Origin: PSLL01 sp964389705
GTDB lineage: Bacteria > Desulfobacterota_D > UBA1144 > Nemesobacterales > CSP1-2
DNA length: 22,831 nucleotides
Assembly: GCA_964389705.1 (NCBI GenBank)
Contig: CAYMEO010000044.1
Coordinates: 1 to 22,831 of the forward strand
Direction of reading: 5' to 3'
Below the pieces are notes generated by a model. The model made no database searches. It saw nothing but the letters and a program-made list of their open reading frames with translations, and was not told the DNA's origin. Position 1 is the first letter of the stretch. Each line of letters begins with the position of its first letter. Positions 15,322-22,831 of this stretch are shown piece after piece. The position numbers and the translations under genes are program-made.

Positions 15322-16243
15322 CCTGGTTCCTGATGTAGCATCGAACTTTGCCGATAAGGTAGATGGCGTTATGTGGTTTGTCACAATAGTCTCATTAGTA
15401 TTTTTTGTCCTTATTTCGTTTTGTCTGGTCTATTTTGCAATAAGGTACAGAAGAAAAAGGGAAAACGAGGAAACCCCTTATATAACCGGTAGTCACATCC
15501 TTGAGACGGTCTGGACAATAATACCTTCAATCCTCCTTATCATTATATTCGCTTATGGCTTTTTAGTTTTTAGAGAGATAAAGACGCCTCCGAGCAATAC
15601 CCTTGAAATAAATGTTACTGGAAGACAGTGGCTCTGGCAGTTTAAATACGATAATGGCAAAACTACCATAAATGAGCTTCGCGTTCCAGAAGGTAAGCCG
15701 ATAAGACTCGTTATGAAGTCTGAAGATGTTAACCACGGTTTCTTTGTTCCCGCCTTCCGTGTGAAACAAGACCTGATGGCTAGCATGTACACCCAGCTAT
15801 GGTTTAAGGCGACTAAAATCGGGACATATGATCTGTTTTGCACCCAGTACTGTGGAACCGGCCACTCTGCGATGCTAGGCAAGGTTATAGTCATGAGCCC
15901 AGAGGATTATGAAAAATGGGAAAAGAGCAAGGAGCAGGTCGCAATGGGAGCACCTTCAGCTGAACATGGCAAGGAACTCTATGTCCAAAGGGGCTGCAAC
16001 GCCTGCCACAGTACAGATGGAACCCGTATAGTGGGACCTACATGGAAAGGGCTATGGGGAAAAGAAGAGGTTATGCAGGACGGTCAGAAGGTCACCGTAG
16101 ACGAAAACTATGTCCGGGAGTCCATACTTGAGCCTCAAGCAAAGATAGTAAACGGATACCCACCGGTTATGCCATCTTTTAAAGGAATAGTAAGCGACGA
16201 GGACATTTCAGCAATTATTGCATATATGAAGACTTTAAAATAA
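15314..16243 (+). CDS. coxB: Cytochrome c oxidase subunit II with fused cytochrome c (caa3 type)
   Basis: Subunit II takes electrons through CuA and passes them to heme a. Two membrane helices (about 20-43 and 65-86) are followed by the cupredoxin domain with CuA ligands H141, C176, C180, H184 and M187 (FCTQYCGTGHSAM). Residue 178, usually Glu, is Gln; its backbone carbonyl is the ligand, so the site should work. Residues about 215-309 are a fused class I cytochrome c with CNACH (C228, C231, H232) and axial M286 in PPVMPSFKG, which marks a caa3 oxidase. No N-terminal lipobox or long signal is seen; the first helix probably acts as a signal anchor. The start ATG 15314 lies inside the SCO gene. 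Confidence 0.95.
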   Translation: MPSLVPDVASNFADKVDGVMWFVTIVSLVFFVLISFCLVYFAIRYRRKRENEETPYITGSHILETVWTIIPSILLIIIFAYGFLVFREIKTPPSNTLEINVTGRQWLWQFKYDNGKTTINELRVPEGKPIRLVMKSEDVNHGFFVPAFRVKQDLMASMYTQLWFKATKIGTYDLFCTQYCGTGHSAMLGKVIVMSPEDYEKWEKSKEQVAMGAPSAEHGKELYVQRGCNACHSTDGTRIVGPTWKGLWGKEEVMQDGQKVTVDENYVRESILEPQAKIVNGYPPVMPSFKGIVSDEDISAIIAYMKTLK

Positions 16244-16257
16244 GATTTATTAAAACG

Positions 16258-16280
16258 AGAAATACAAGGGAGGTATTTCT
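16258..16280 (+). promoter_or_regulatory. Hairpin holding the coxA Shine-Dalgarno in its loop
   Basis: AGAAATAC (16258-16265) pairs perfectly with GTATTTCT (16273-16280). The 7-base loop AAGGGAG is the core of the coxA ribosome binding site, and the ATG follows 2 bases after the stem. A stem of 8 bp, mostly A-U, would open easily and could tune coxA translation or protect the mRNA at the coxB-coxA junction. Confidence 0.4.
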
Positions 16281-16282
16281 TT

Positions 16283-17887
16283 ATGGCGAACCATACTATT
16301 GCCGAGACTATACCAATGCCTTATCTAGAGGAAAAGGGGTTAATCTCTTGGCTCACCTCTACGGATCATAAGAGAATAAGCATCCTATATCTTTTATCTA
16401 TTTCGACATTTTTTATTGTAGGTGGTATCGCTGCGCTTCTTGTGAGACTTGAGCTTTTAACCCCCGGAAGAACCATTATGGATGCACACACATACAATAC
16501 TCTTTTTACGTTTCACGGAACGGTAATGGTTTTTCTTTTTATCGTTCCCGGACTTGCCGCGAGCTTTGGAAACTTCCTTATCCCGCTTATGATAGGGGCA
16601 AGGGACGTTGCGTTTCCGCGACTTAATCTAATGAGTTGGTATCTCTATATAGCAGGCGCGATCATTATCATTGCATCGCTCTTGCAGCCCGCGGATACTG
16701 GATGGACATTTTATACACCATATAGTATAAGAACCGGTACTGATGTAATTCTACTTACACTTGGAATTTTTGTGGCGGGTTTTTCCTCGATTCTTACCGG
16801 GCTTAACTTTATTGTAACTATTCATAAACTGAGAGCCCCCGGTATGACATGGCATCGCCTTCCTCTCTTTATCTGGGCATCGTATGCAACGGCTATACTT
16901 CAGGTTCTTGCCACCCCTGTTATCGGAATTTCACTCCTCCTCCTTATCGCCGAGAGGGTTTTTGGAATCGGATTCTTTGACCCTGCAAAGGGGGGGGATC
17001 CCGTTTTATTCCAGCACTTCTTCTGGTTCTATTCTCACCCGGCCGTCTATATAATGATTATTCCAGCTATGGGTGTTATATCTGAGATCATCCCTGTGTT
17101 TTCCAGGAAACCGATATTCGGTTATAAAGCCATTGCCTATTCAAGCCTTGCTATAGCGCTTATCAGTTTCCTTGTTTGGGCACACCACATGTTTACAAAT
17201 GGCATATCGCAATTGGCGGCGATGATATTCTCTTTTCTGACCTTCATGGTCGCAATTCCAACGGCAATTAAGGTCTTCAACTGGACAGCTACTATGTATA
17301 GGGGCTCTATAGATCTTAAATCCCCAATGCTTTATGCCCTATCCTTTATCTTCCTTTTCACTATAGGAGGGCTTACCGGTGTTTTCCTTGCTGCGCTCGC
17401 TGTGGATGTGCATATTCACGACACCTACTTTGTGGTTGCACACATGCACTACGTGATGATAGGCGGAACAGTAATGGGATTTTTGGCGGCACTCCACTTC
17501 TGGTACCCCAAAATAACCGGAAAGATGTTTAACGAAAAGGTTGCAAAGGTCGCCTTCGCATTTATATTTCTTGGATTTAATGTGACATTCTTTCCCCAGT
17601 TTATATTGGGTGTTGAAGGAATGCCCAGAAGATATTATGACTATCCACCTAGGTTTCACTCTCTACATGAGCTTTCGACAATCGGCTCTTGGATTCTGGC
17701 ACTTGGCCTGTTATTGATGGCAATCAACCTGATAAGAGGTTTATCGAACGGTGAGAGGGCACCACAGAATCCTTATGGCTCACTGTCACTGGAATGGCAG
17801 GTGCCATCACCTCCACCACATGAGAACTTTGAAGAAATACCCCATGTAACCGATTGGACATATGGATACGGGAAAAAAGACAAATAG
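16283..17887 (+). CDS. coxA: Cytochrome c oxidase subunit I, A2-type heme-copper oxidase
   Basis: Subunit I holds low-spin heme a and the heme a3-CuB site where O2 is reduced and protons are pumped. The 534-residue protein has about 12 membrane helices. H78 (FTFHGTVM) and H389 bind heme a; H387 (VVAHMHYV) binds heme a3; H252, H301 and H302 bind CuB, with Y256 as the cross-linked tyrosine. The motif around H252 is YSHPAVYIM: the Glu of A1 enzymes (HPEV) is absent and the Tyr-Ser pair is present, the signature of A2 oxidases such as that of Rhodothermus. A strong GGGAGG precedes ATG 16283. It is 39 bases after coxB. Confidence 0.97.
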   Translation: MANHTIAETIPMPYLEEKGLISWLTSTDHKRISILYLLSISTFFIVGGIAALLVRLELLTPGRTIMDAHTYNTLFTFHGTVMVFLFIVPGLAASFGNFLIPLMIGARDVAFPRLNLMSWYLYIAGAIIIIASLLQPADTGWTFYTPYSIRTGTDVILLTLGIFVAGFSSILTGLNFIVTIHKLRAPGMTWHRLPLFIWASYATAILQVLATPVIGISLLLLIAERVFGIGFFDPAKGGDPVLFQHFFWFYSHPAVYIMIIPAMGVISEIIPVFSRKPIFGYKAIAYSSLAIALISFLVWAHHMFTNGISQLAAMIFSFLTFMVAIPTAIKVFNWTATMYRGSIDLKSPMLYALSFIFLFTIGGLTGVFLAALAVDVHIHDTYFVVAHMHYVMIGGTVMGFLAALHFWYPKITGKMFNEKVAKVAFAFIFLGFNVTFFPQFILGVEGMPRRYYDYPPRFHSLHELSTIGSWILALGLLLMAINLIRGLSNGERAPQNPYGSLSLEWQVPSPPPHENFEEIPHVTDWTYGYGKKDK

Positions 17888-17902
17888 GAGGAATCAGGCA
17901 TT

Positions 17903-18505
17903 ATGGAGGAAATGGTAGAACGCGTCCATGCTCACCATGTAGACCCAGTAGTTGGATATGAATCATCGAAATTCGGTATGTGGCTTTTTATAGCCACCGA
18001 GCTTTTGCTCTTTGGAGGTCTTTTTACAGCATATACGATTTACAGGGCAAAGTATCCCGAGATGTTTCATGAACAGCACCTTGAGCTTAATAAACCCATT
18101 GGAGCCATAAATACCGTGATTCTAATCTGCAGCAGTTTGACTATGGCACTTGGAGTCGCATCAATTAAGCGGGGAAAACAAGGGCTTCTTAGGATGTTTT
18201 TATCGCTTACAATACTCTTTGGCATGATGTTTTTGATTAACAAATACTTTGAGTGGGGACATGAGTTTAGAGACGGTAACTACCCGGGCACCAGTATCTT
18301 CTTCTCCCTCTACTTTATGATGACCGGACTTCACATGATACATGTCATTGTGGGCCTTCTTATTCTAGCAGTGATGCTTGCATGGTCATTTACGGGAAGG
18401 TTCTCTGATAAGTACAACACACCGATAGAGCTCGGTGGAATTTATTGGCACCTTGTAGACCTTATATGGATATATCTTTTCCCCTTGCTTTACCTAATAG
18501 GATAG
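17903..18505 (+). CDS. coxC: Cytochrome c oxidase subunit III
   Basis: Subunit III stabilises subunit I and supports proton uptake. The 200-residue protein has five predicted membrane helices, the short bacterial form lacking the first two helices of the mitochondrial protein. SKFGMWLFIATELLLFGGLF contains the conserved glutamate (E33), and TGLHMIHVIVGL and YWHLVDLIWIYLFPLLYL are typical. An AGGAGGA site precedes ATG 17903, only 15 bases after coxA. No anomaly noticed. Confidence 0.95.
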   Translation: MEEMVERVHAHHVDPVVGYESSKFGMWLFIATELLLFGGLFTAYTIYRAKYPEMFHEQHLELNKPIGAINTVILICSSLTMALGVASIKRGKQGLLRMFLSLTILFGMMFLINKYFEWGHEFRDGNYPGTSIFFSLYFMMTGLHMIHVIVGLLILAVMLAWSFTGRFSDKYNTPIELGGIYWHLVDLIWIYLFPLLYLIG

Positions 18506-18507
18506 TG

Positions 18508-18538
18508 GGTATTGGGGCATAGACGCAAATCCAATACC
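18508..18538 (+). repeat. Inverted repeat between coxC and coxD
   Basis: GGTATTGG (18508-18515) and CCAATACC (18531-18538) make an 8-bp perfect stem with a 15-base loop, directly after the coxC stop and ending 23 bases before coxD. There is no T run, so it is not a normal terminator; it may set the coxC/coxD mRNA ratio. The octamer CCAATACC recurs at 20715-20722 after ctaB. Confidence 0.35.
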
Positions 18539-18561
18539 TAAAAAGACGGAGGCACTTAAAC

Positions 18562-18870
18562 ATGGAGACAAAAGCGCATAGTGAGAATCACGTTACAGGA
18601 AGCGGAACCTATGTTGCGGTATGGGTAGCACTCATAATCTTAACCATAATTACGGTTGTCGCCTCATATGTGCATTTTGGGACGTTTAATTTGGTGATTG
18701 CGCTTGGAATCGCCTCTTTAAAGGCATCCCTTGTTGCGCTCTACTTTATGCACCTCAAGTTTGAAGAAAAAATCACATGGGTATTTTTCCTTTACCCACT
18801 GGCACTCCTCGCCATACTCATAAGTCTGAGTATGAGTGATGTGTTCTTTAGAACCCCAGTGTTACCTTAG
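18562..18870 (+). CDS. coxD: Cytochrome c oxidase subunit IV (caa3 type)
   Basis: This 102-residue protein has three hydrophobic helices (about 15-35, 42-63 and 72-93) and the family marks TYVAVWVALIILTIITVVAS and LVALYFMHLKFE, as in the small subunit IV (COX4_pro_2/CyoD-like) of bacterial heme-copper oxidases, which supports assembly of the catalytic subunits. GGAGG precedes ATG 18562. It lies between coxC and ctaA in the same operon. Confidence 0.88.
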   Translation: METKAHSENHVTGSGTYVAVWVALIILTIITVVASYVHFGTFNLVIALGIASLKASLVALYFMHLKFEEKITWVFFLYPLALLAILISLSMSDVFFRTPVLP

Positions 18871-18874
18871 CGTT

Positions 18875-19729
18875 ATGACAGGCAAGGTTGCCGTTTTTTT
18901 TCTTTTTCTCCTCCTAGTGTGGGGTAATATCGTTGCCGGACTAAAGGCAGGGCTTGGCTGTCCTGACTGGCCTCTTTGTCATGGCAGGGTTCTGCCCCCT
19001 TTGAGGTGGGATATATACACGGAGTTTACGCACCGTATACTTGGGGCTGTAGCATCAGTTTTTCTTATAATACTCTCATACCAGAGATTTCACCAATACA
19101 CGGGCAAATCTAAGCTTATTCCAATTCTTACAGTGGTTCTTCTCCTGGTTCAGATAGTGCTCGGAGGAATAGTCGTTCTACTGAAGCTTCCGGTTGATCT
19201 GACAACGGTTCATTTTGCAAACGCCATTTTTATTTATTCTCTTGCACTTTATATGGCGTTTTTTGATGGAAAGGAAAAGAAGCCGATCTTTTCAATACGG
19301 AGCTATAGTATATTATTCCTCCTTTTGGGATTTATGGTCTTCTCTCAGGCGGTTTTGGGGGCCTATGTAAGACACTCCGGAGCGGGACTTGCGTGTCCGG
19401 ATTTCCCAACGTGTTTGGGATATTGGATCCCTCCTGAGCTTTCAGGAATGGTTCTTACACACCTCTCACATAGAACGCTTGCCTATGCTATTTTCATTAC
19501 TGTACTTGCAATCTTTATTGCTACATACCTAAATTCAGCTCTCAGGCGAGAGCGTTCAAGGGCTCTAATTCTGCTTGGCCTTATATTTGTTCAAATTGGG
19601 ATAGGCGTAGGAGTCATACACTCTAAGCTCTACTTCCTTACAACAGCCATTCATCTTGCCGTTGCCCTTTTAATACTTTCTATTGTACTTTACACATGGT
19701 TTCAGGAAATGATAGAAAACCGTGTATAA
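18875..19729 (+). CDS. ctaA: Heme A synthase CtaA (COX15)
   Basis: CtaA oxidises the methyl group of heme O to a formyl group, giving the heme A needed by this oxidase. The 284-residue membrane protein has eight helices in two similar halves. Each half has heme ligands: H53 in EFTHRILGA and H113 in TTVHFANA, then H199 in HLSHRTLAY and H260 in TTAIHLAV; E50 is the conserved acid of the first site. Both cysteine pairs of the Bacillus-type enzyme are present (C29 and C35 in CPDWPLC; C174 and C180 in CPDFPTC). ATG 18875, 4 bases after the coxD stop, is preferred over an open frame from 18836 that would run through coxD and add an unlike N terminus. Confidence 0.94.
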   Translation: MTGKVAVFFLFLLLVWGNIVAGLKAGLGCPDWPLCHGRVLPPLRWDIYTEFTHRILGAVASVFLIILSYQRFHQYTGKSKLIPILTVVLLLVQIVLGGIVVLLKLPVDLTTVHFANAIFIYSLALYMAFFDGKEKKPIFSIRSYSILFLLLGFMVFSQAVLGAYVRHSGAGLACPDFPTCLGYWIPPELSGMVLTHLSHRTLAYAIFITVLAIFIATYLNSALRRERSRALILLGLIFVQIGIGVGVIHSKLYFLTTAIHLAVALLILSIVLYTWFQEMIENRV

Positions 19730-19756
19730 TTAGTTGAATAGTAAATAGGGGAAGTT

Positions 19757-20704
19757 ATGCACTTGGATATAATAACAAGTGATCATGAGACTAAATTAAA
19801 GGAATCAGACAAGACCTTAAAAAACGTTCTAGTTTCACTTGTTCTCCTTATAAAACCAGGGATTATATTGAGCGTTACATTTACCGGGTTTGCCGGAATG
19901 GTGCTCGCCAATAGAGGTATTCCATCTAATGACATTATACTGTTTGGTATTCTATCGCTGTTTCTGAGTGCGTCTGGGTCTGCAATCTTAAACAACATAT
20001 TTGATAGGCAAATTGACATTATGATGGAGAGGCTGAGCAGACGTGTCGAAGCGCTTCGAGTAGTCGGTGAGAAAGAGGCAGTCTCTATTTCAGTCCTCTT
20101 TATATCAATTTCACTCTTCATTTCTTTCCTCTTTATAAACTATGTAAACGGAGCACTTATTATTGCAGCCATTTTAAGCTATACATTTCTCTACACGCTT
20201 TATCTTAAGCGCTTCTCCCCTTATGGGACGATCCCTGGAGGGATCCCCGGCGCCCTTCCGGTCCTTATCGGGTATTCCGCAGTAAATCCCAAAATAGGAA
20301 TTGACGGAATAATCCTCTTTCTTATTATGATGCTTTGGCAGCCTCCTCACTTCTGGGCACTTGCTCAGAAATACAAGGAAGAATATAAGAGGGCAGGAAT
20401 ACCTGTAATGCCGGTTATTATGGGGACGAGATACACAAATATCCTTATGCTTATATACTCGCTATCGCTTCTTCCACTTTCTTTATCCCTTTGGTTCTTT
20501 GGATATTGCTCCGTATATTATGCGATCTCAGCAGTCATACTCGGCGTTTATTTTGAGTATGTTATACTCCAGAGTGTTCGCAAAAGCGCAAACTATGGAA
20601 AGGCATTTGGCGTGTCCATACTTTACATACTTATTCTTATGGCATCTTTGATAATTGATATTTCCCTGATAGGCCCGACAAAATTGGTCTTTGTGACCAT
20701 GTAA
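19757..20704 (+). CDS. ctaB: Heme O synthase (protoheme IX farnesyltransferase) CtaB
   Basis: CtaB (CyoE) attaches a farnesyl group to heme B to make heme O, the substrate of CtaA. The 315-residue UbiA-family membrane protein has about nine helices. The diphosphate-binding motif is NNIFDRQIDIMMERLSRR (N79/N80, D83, D87); the usual MxRTxxRP is here MERLSRRV, with Leu for Thr and Val for Pro. YLKRFSPYGTIPGGIPGALP and WQPPHFWALA are normal. An extra 25-residue polar N terminus precedes the first helix. GGGGAAG precedes ATG 19757. It is the last gene of the oxidase operon and is convergent with acs. Confidence 0.95.
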   Translation: MHLDIITSDHETKLKESDKTLKNVLVSLVLLIKPGIILSVTFTGFAGMVLANRGIPSNDIILFGILSLFLSASGSAILNNIFDRQIDIMMERLSRRVEALRVVGEKEAVSISVLFISISLFISFLFINYVNGALIIAAILSYTFLYTLYLKRFSPYGTIPGGIPGALPVLIGYSAVNPKIGIDGIILFLIMMLWQPPHFWALAQKYKEEYKRAGIPVMPVIMGTRYTNILMLIYSLSLLPLSLSLWFFGYCSVYYAISAVILGVYFEYVILQSVRKSANYGKAFGVSILYILILMASLIIDISLIGPTKLVFVTM

Positions 20705-20722
20705 TAATTAATGCCCAATACC

Positions 20723-20734
20723 AATTTATAAATT
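20723..20734. repeat. Perfect A+T palindrome between ctaB and acs
   Basis: AATTTATAAATT is a perfect 12-base palindrome filling the end of the 30-base gap between the convergent stops. On the plus strand it is followed by T-rich sequence, so it might help end transcription, but an A-U only stem is a weak terminator. Confidence 0.25.
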
Positions 20735-22690
20735 CTATTCTTCTTTTTGCTCGTATTTTTCTTTTAGTTGCCTCACAACCGTAGGATCGGCAAGGGTCGT
20801 TGTATCTCCTAAAACCCTTCCCTCCGCAATGTCCCTGAGGAGTCTTCTCATTATCTTCCCACTTCTCGTCTTTGGTAACTCTGCCGTAAATATTATGTCA
20901 TCCGGTCTAGCTAAGGCCCCTATCTTATTCGATACGTGTTTCTTAAGCTCATCTATAAGCCCCGAATCCGGCTTCACTCCTTCTTTGAGCGTTACAAATG
21001 CCACTACTGCCTGCCCCTTTATGTCATGTGCCTTCCCTATGACCGCCGCCTCGGCCACCGATGGATAATCCACAAGCGCACTTTCTACCTCCATTGTGCT
21101 TACCCTGTGACCCGATACATTCATCACATCATCTACTCTCCCCAATAACCAAAAATACCCGTTCTTATCCCTTCGAGCTCCATCCCCAGTGAAATACATC
21201 CCTGGAAACCTCCTCCAGTACTGTTCGACGTAGCGATCTGGATCCCCGTATATCGTCCTCATCATCGCAGGCCATGGATTCTTAATCACTAGATACCCAG
21301 CCCCTACCTTCACACTCCTCCCATTCTCATCCACTATATCTGCCTCTATCCCAGGAAACGGCCTTGTCGCAGACCCAGGCTTTAGTCTAGTTATTCCAGG
21401 AAGCGGTGTAATCAATATCATTCCTGTCTCTGTCTGCCACCATGTGTCCACTACAGGGCATCTCTTATTCCCTATGTTTGTGTAATACCACATCCATGCC
21501 TCGGGATTTATCGGCTCCCCTACCGTTCCTAAAAGACGAAGTGTGCTTAGGTCGTGTCTCCTCGGATACTCCTCTCCCCACTTCATAAACGTCCTTATCG
21601 CCGTTGGAGCGGTGTATAGTATCGTTACCCCATACTTCTCCACTATATCCCAGAACCTGTCTCTGTCGGGAAAGTCGGGTGCCCCCTCATACATAACCGA
21701 TGTTGCCCCATTTGAAAGTGGCCCGTAGACTATGTAACTATGCCCAGTTACCCATCCTATATCGGCAGTACACCAGTATGTATCCTCCTCCTTTAGGTCA
21801 AATACCCATTTTGTCGTCGCATATACCCCTACTAAATAACCACCCGTTGTATGTACTATCCCTTTTGGTTTCCCTGTAGTCCCGCTTGTATAAAGTATGT
21901 AGAGCATATCTTCGCTGTCCATTTTCTCAGGCTCGAAGTATTGAGGAACGCCCTCCATAAGTTCATGCCACCATAGGTCCCTTCCCTCTTTCATCTCTAT
22001 TTGTGATTTCCCTTCTACCCTCTTTACTACAACCACCTTCTCTATTGTCGGAGTATCTCTCAGAGCCTCGTCTACATTCTTCTTTAGATTTATTACAGCT
22101 CCCCTCCTATAGCCCCCATCTGCCGTAATCAGTATCTTCGCCTGTGAATCGTTTATCCTGTCTCTCAGGCTCTCAGAACTGAATCCTCCAAACACCACGC
22201 TGTGAGGCGCTCCAACCCTCGTGCATGCAAGCATCGCTATGGGCAACTCAGGTATCATCGGAAGGTATATGGTTATCCTGTCTCCTTTTTTTACTCCAAG
22301 ATTTTTTAAGACATTTGCAAACTTGTTTACCTCTCTGTATAAATCCCAATATGTAAGGACTCTGCTATCCCCAGGCTCCCCTTCCCAGATTATGGCAGCC
22401 TTGTTCTTTCTCGCAGTGTTTATATGCCTGTCAAGACAGTTATATGAAACGTTCAGTTTTCCCCCAACAAACCACTTTGCATGCGGAGGCTTCCAATCGA
22501 GGACTTTCTTCCATCTCTTATACCAGTCGAGTTCTTTTGCAAAACCCTCCCAGAAGGCCGTTATGTTTCGATTGGCCTTAGCATAGATTGAATCGCTCTT
22601 TACGTGCGCCTTTTCCCTGAATTTCTTGGGAGGTGGGAATGACCTTTTTTCTTCGAGAAGGGCTTCAATAGTTTTTAGTTCCGTTGTCAT
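20735..22690 (-). CDS. acs: Acetyl-CoA synthetase Acs
   Basis: Acs activates acetate to acetyl-CoA through acetyl-AMP in the cytoplasm. At 651 residues it has the length of the E. coli enzyme. The P-loop YTSGTTGKPKG is at 267-277. VDTWWQTETGMILITPLPG binds the adenylate; its tryptophan is the one that limits the acyl pocket to acetate. YFTGDGARRD and LGRVDDVMNVSGHR mark the hinge region. K612 in PKTRSGKIMRR is the catalytic lysine, normally controlled by acetylation in Acs. AGGAGA precedes ATG 22690. Together with the oxidase operon it fits an organism that respires acetate, but the two are on opposite strands and separately transcribed. Confidence 0.97.
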   Translation of the reverse strand: MTTELKTIEALLEEKRSFPPPKKFREKAHVKSDSIYAKANRNITAFWEGFAKELDWYKRWKKVLDWKPPHAKWFVGGKLNVSYNCLDRHINTARKNKAAIIWEGEPGDSRVLTYWDLYREVNKFANVLKNLGVKKGDRITIYLPMIPELPIAMLACTRVGAPHSVVFGGFSSESLRDRINDSQAKILITADGGYRRGAVINLKKNVDEALRDTPTIEKVVVVKRVEGKSQIEMKEGRDLWWHELMEGVPQYFEPEKMDSEDMLYILYTSGTTGKPKGIVHTTGGYLVGVYATTKWVFDLKEEDTYWCTADIGWVTGHSYIVYGPLSNGATSVMYEGAPDFPDRDRFWDIVEKYGVTILYTAPTAIRTFMKWGEEYPRRHDLSTLRLLGTVGEPINPEAWMWYYTNIGNKRCPVVDTWWQTETGMILITPLPGITRLKPGSATRPFPGIEADIVDENGRSVKVGAGYLVIKNPWPAMMRTIYGDPDRYVEQYWRRFPGMYFTGDGARRDKNGYFWLLGRVDDVMNVSGHRVSTMEVESALVDYPSVAEAAVIGKAHDIKGQAVVAFVTLKEGVKPDSGLIDELKKHVSNKIGALARPDDIIFTAELPKTRSGKIMRRLLRDIAEGRVLGDTTTLADPTVVRQLKEKYEQKEE

Positions 22691-22714
22691 TTTGATCTCT
22701 CCTATTCAGAAGAT

Positions 22715-22744
22715 TTATAACCTTGTGGTAGGGAATAAATTCAA
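22715..22744 (-). promoter_or_regulatory. Candidate acs promoter
   Basis: On the minus strand TTGAAT (plus 22739-22744), an 18-base spacer and TTATAA (plus 22715-22720) precede acs; the transcript would start just upstream of the AGGAGA site. Quality is moderate. The remaining bases to the window end (22745-22831) are A+T rich with no gene visible. Confidence 0.35.
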
Positions 22745-22831
22745 TACTACCAAATAATAATCAAATTTAAAAGATAGTTTAGTTCAATGAATAGTGTAAT
22801 AGTGGTCAAAGCGGTTTTCCATTGCTTCTGT

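Noticed and set aside
1..22831. tRNA, rRNA, CRISPR arrays, insertion sequences, prophage
   Set aside because: No cloverleaf ends, spaced direct repeats, transposase motifs or phage genes were seen on either strand.

Overview
The window looks like a chromosomal piece of an uncultured, aerobically respiring bacterium with a moderate-to-low GC genome (low to mid 40s percent by eye). Genes are densely packed, with short operons, ATG/GTG starts and good Shine-Dalgarno sites before many genes. The respiratory cluster (SCO, caa3-type oxidase of the A2 class with a cytochrome c-fused subunit II, heme A and heme O synthases), a cysteine-pair heme A synthase, LarE and a type II-like EgtB would suit several deep-branching Gram-negative lineages, for example Dadabacteria or former deltaproteobacterial groups. 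That placement is a guess; no rRNA or marker gene in the window settles it. I saw no tRNA, rRNA, CRISPR array, insertion sequence or phage gene.

Layout. 1-1060 is a damaged edge: the tail of a PaaK/CapK-like adenylate-forming enzyme (+) and a class I methyltransferase (-), both broken by single-base shifts, mostly in short homopolymers. 1097-1906 (-) is larE (sulfur insertion for the nickel-pincer cofactor). 2142-7252 (+) is an ergothioneine locus: egtB, egtD, a frameshifted DUF427 gene, then an Opu-type ABC ATPase and a substrate-binding protein fused to its permease. This is the most interesting part, because the transporter is a candidate EgtUV-like ergothioneine (or precursor betaine) system with the fusion in SBP-then-permease order. 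A remnant of an XRE helix-turn-helix gene follows.

7526-10199 (+) is trpF-trpB-trpA, driven by a near-consensus promoter that leaves almost no leader. 10322-12261 (+) holds a DHH phosphoesterase with an unassigned N-terminal domain and an isochorismatase-fold hydrolase. 12266-14165 (-) is a two-gene unit of an LsrF-like class I aldolase/thiolase and a zinc medium-chain dehydrogenase. Two strong promoters face away from each other at 14213-14277, one for that unit and one for the oxidase operon.

14470-20704 (+) is a complete terminal oxidase operon in the order SCO, coxB, coxA, coxC, coxD, ctaA, ctaB: copper delivery, the four oxidase subunits and the two enzymes that turn heme B into heme O and heme A. 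A hairpin presents the Shine-Dalgarno of coxA in its loop. 20735-22690 (-) is acs (acetyl-CoA synthetase), convergent with ctaB, with a candidate promoter near the right edge.
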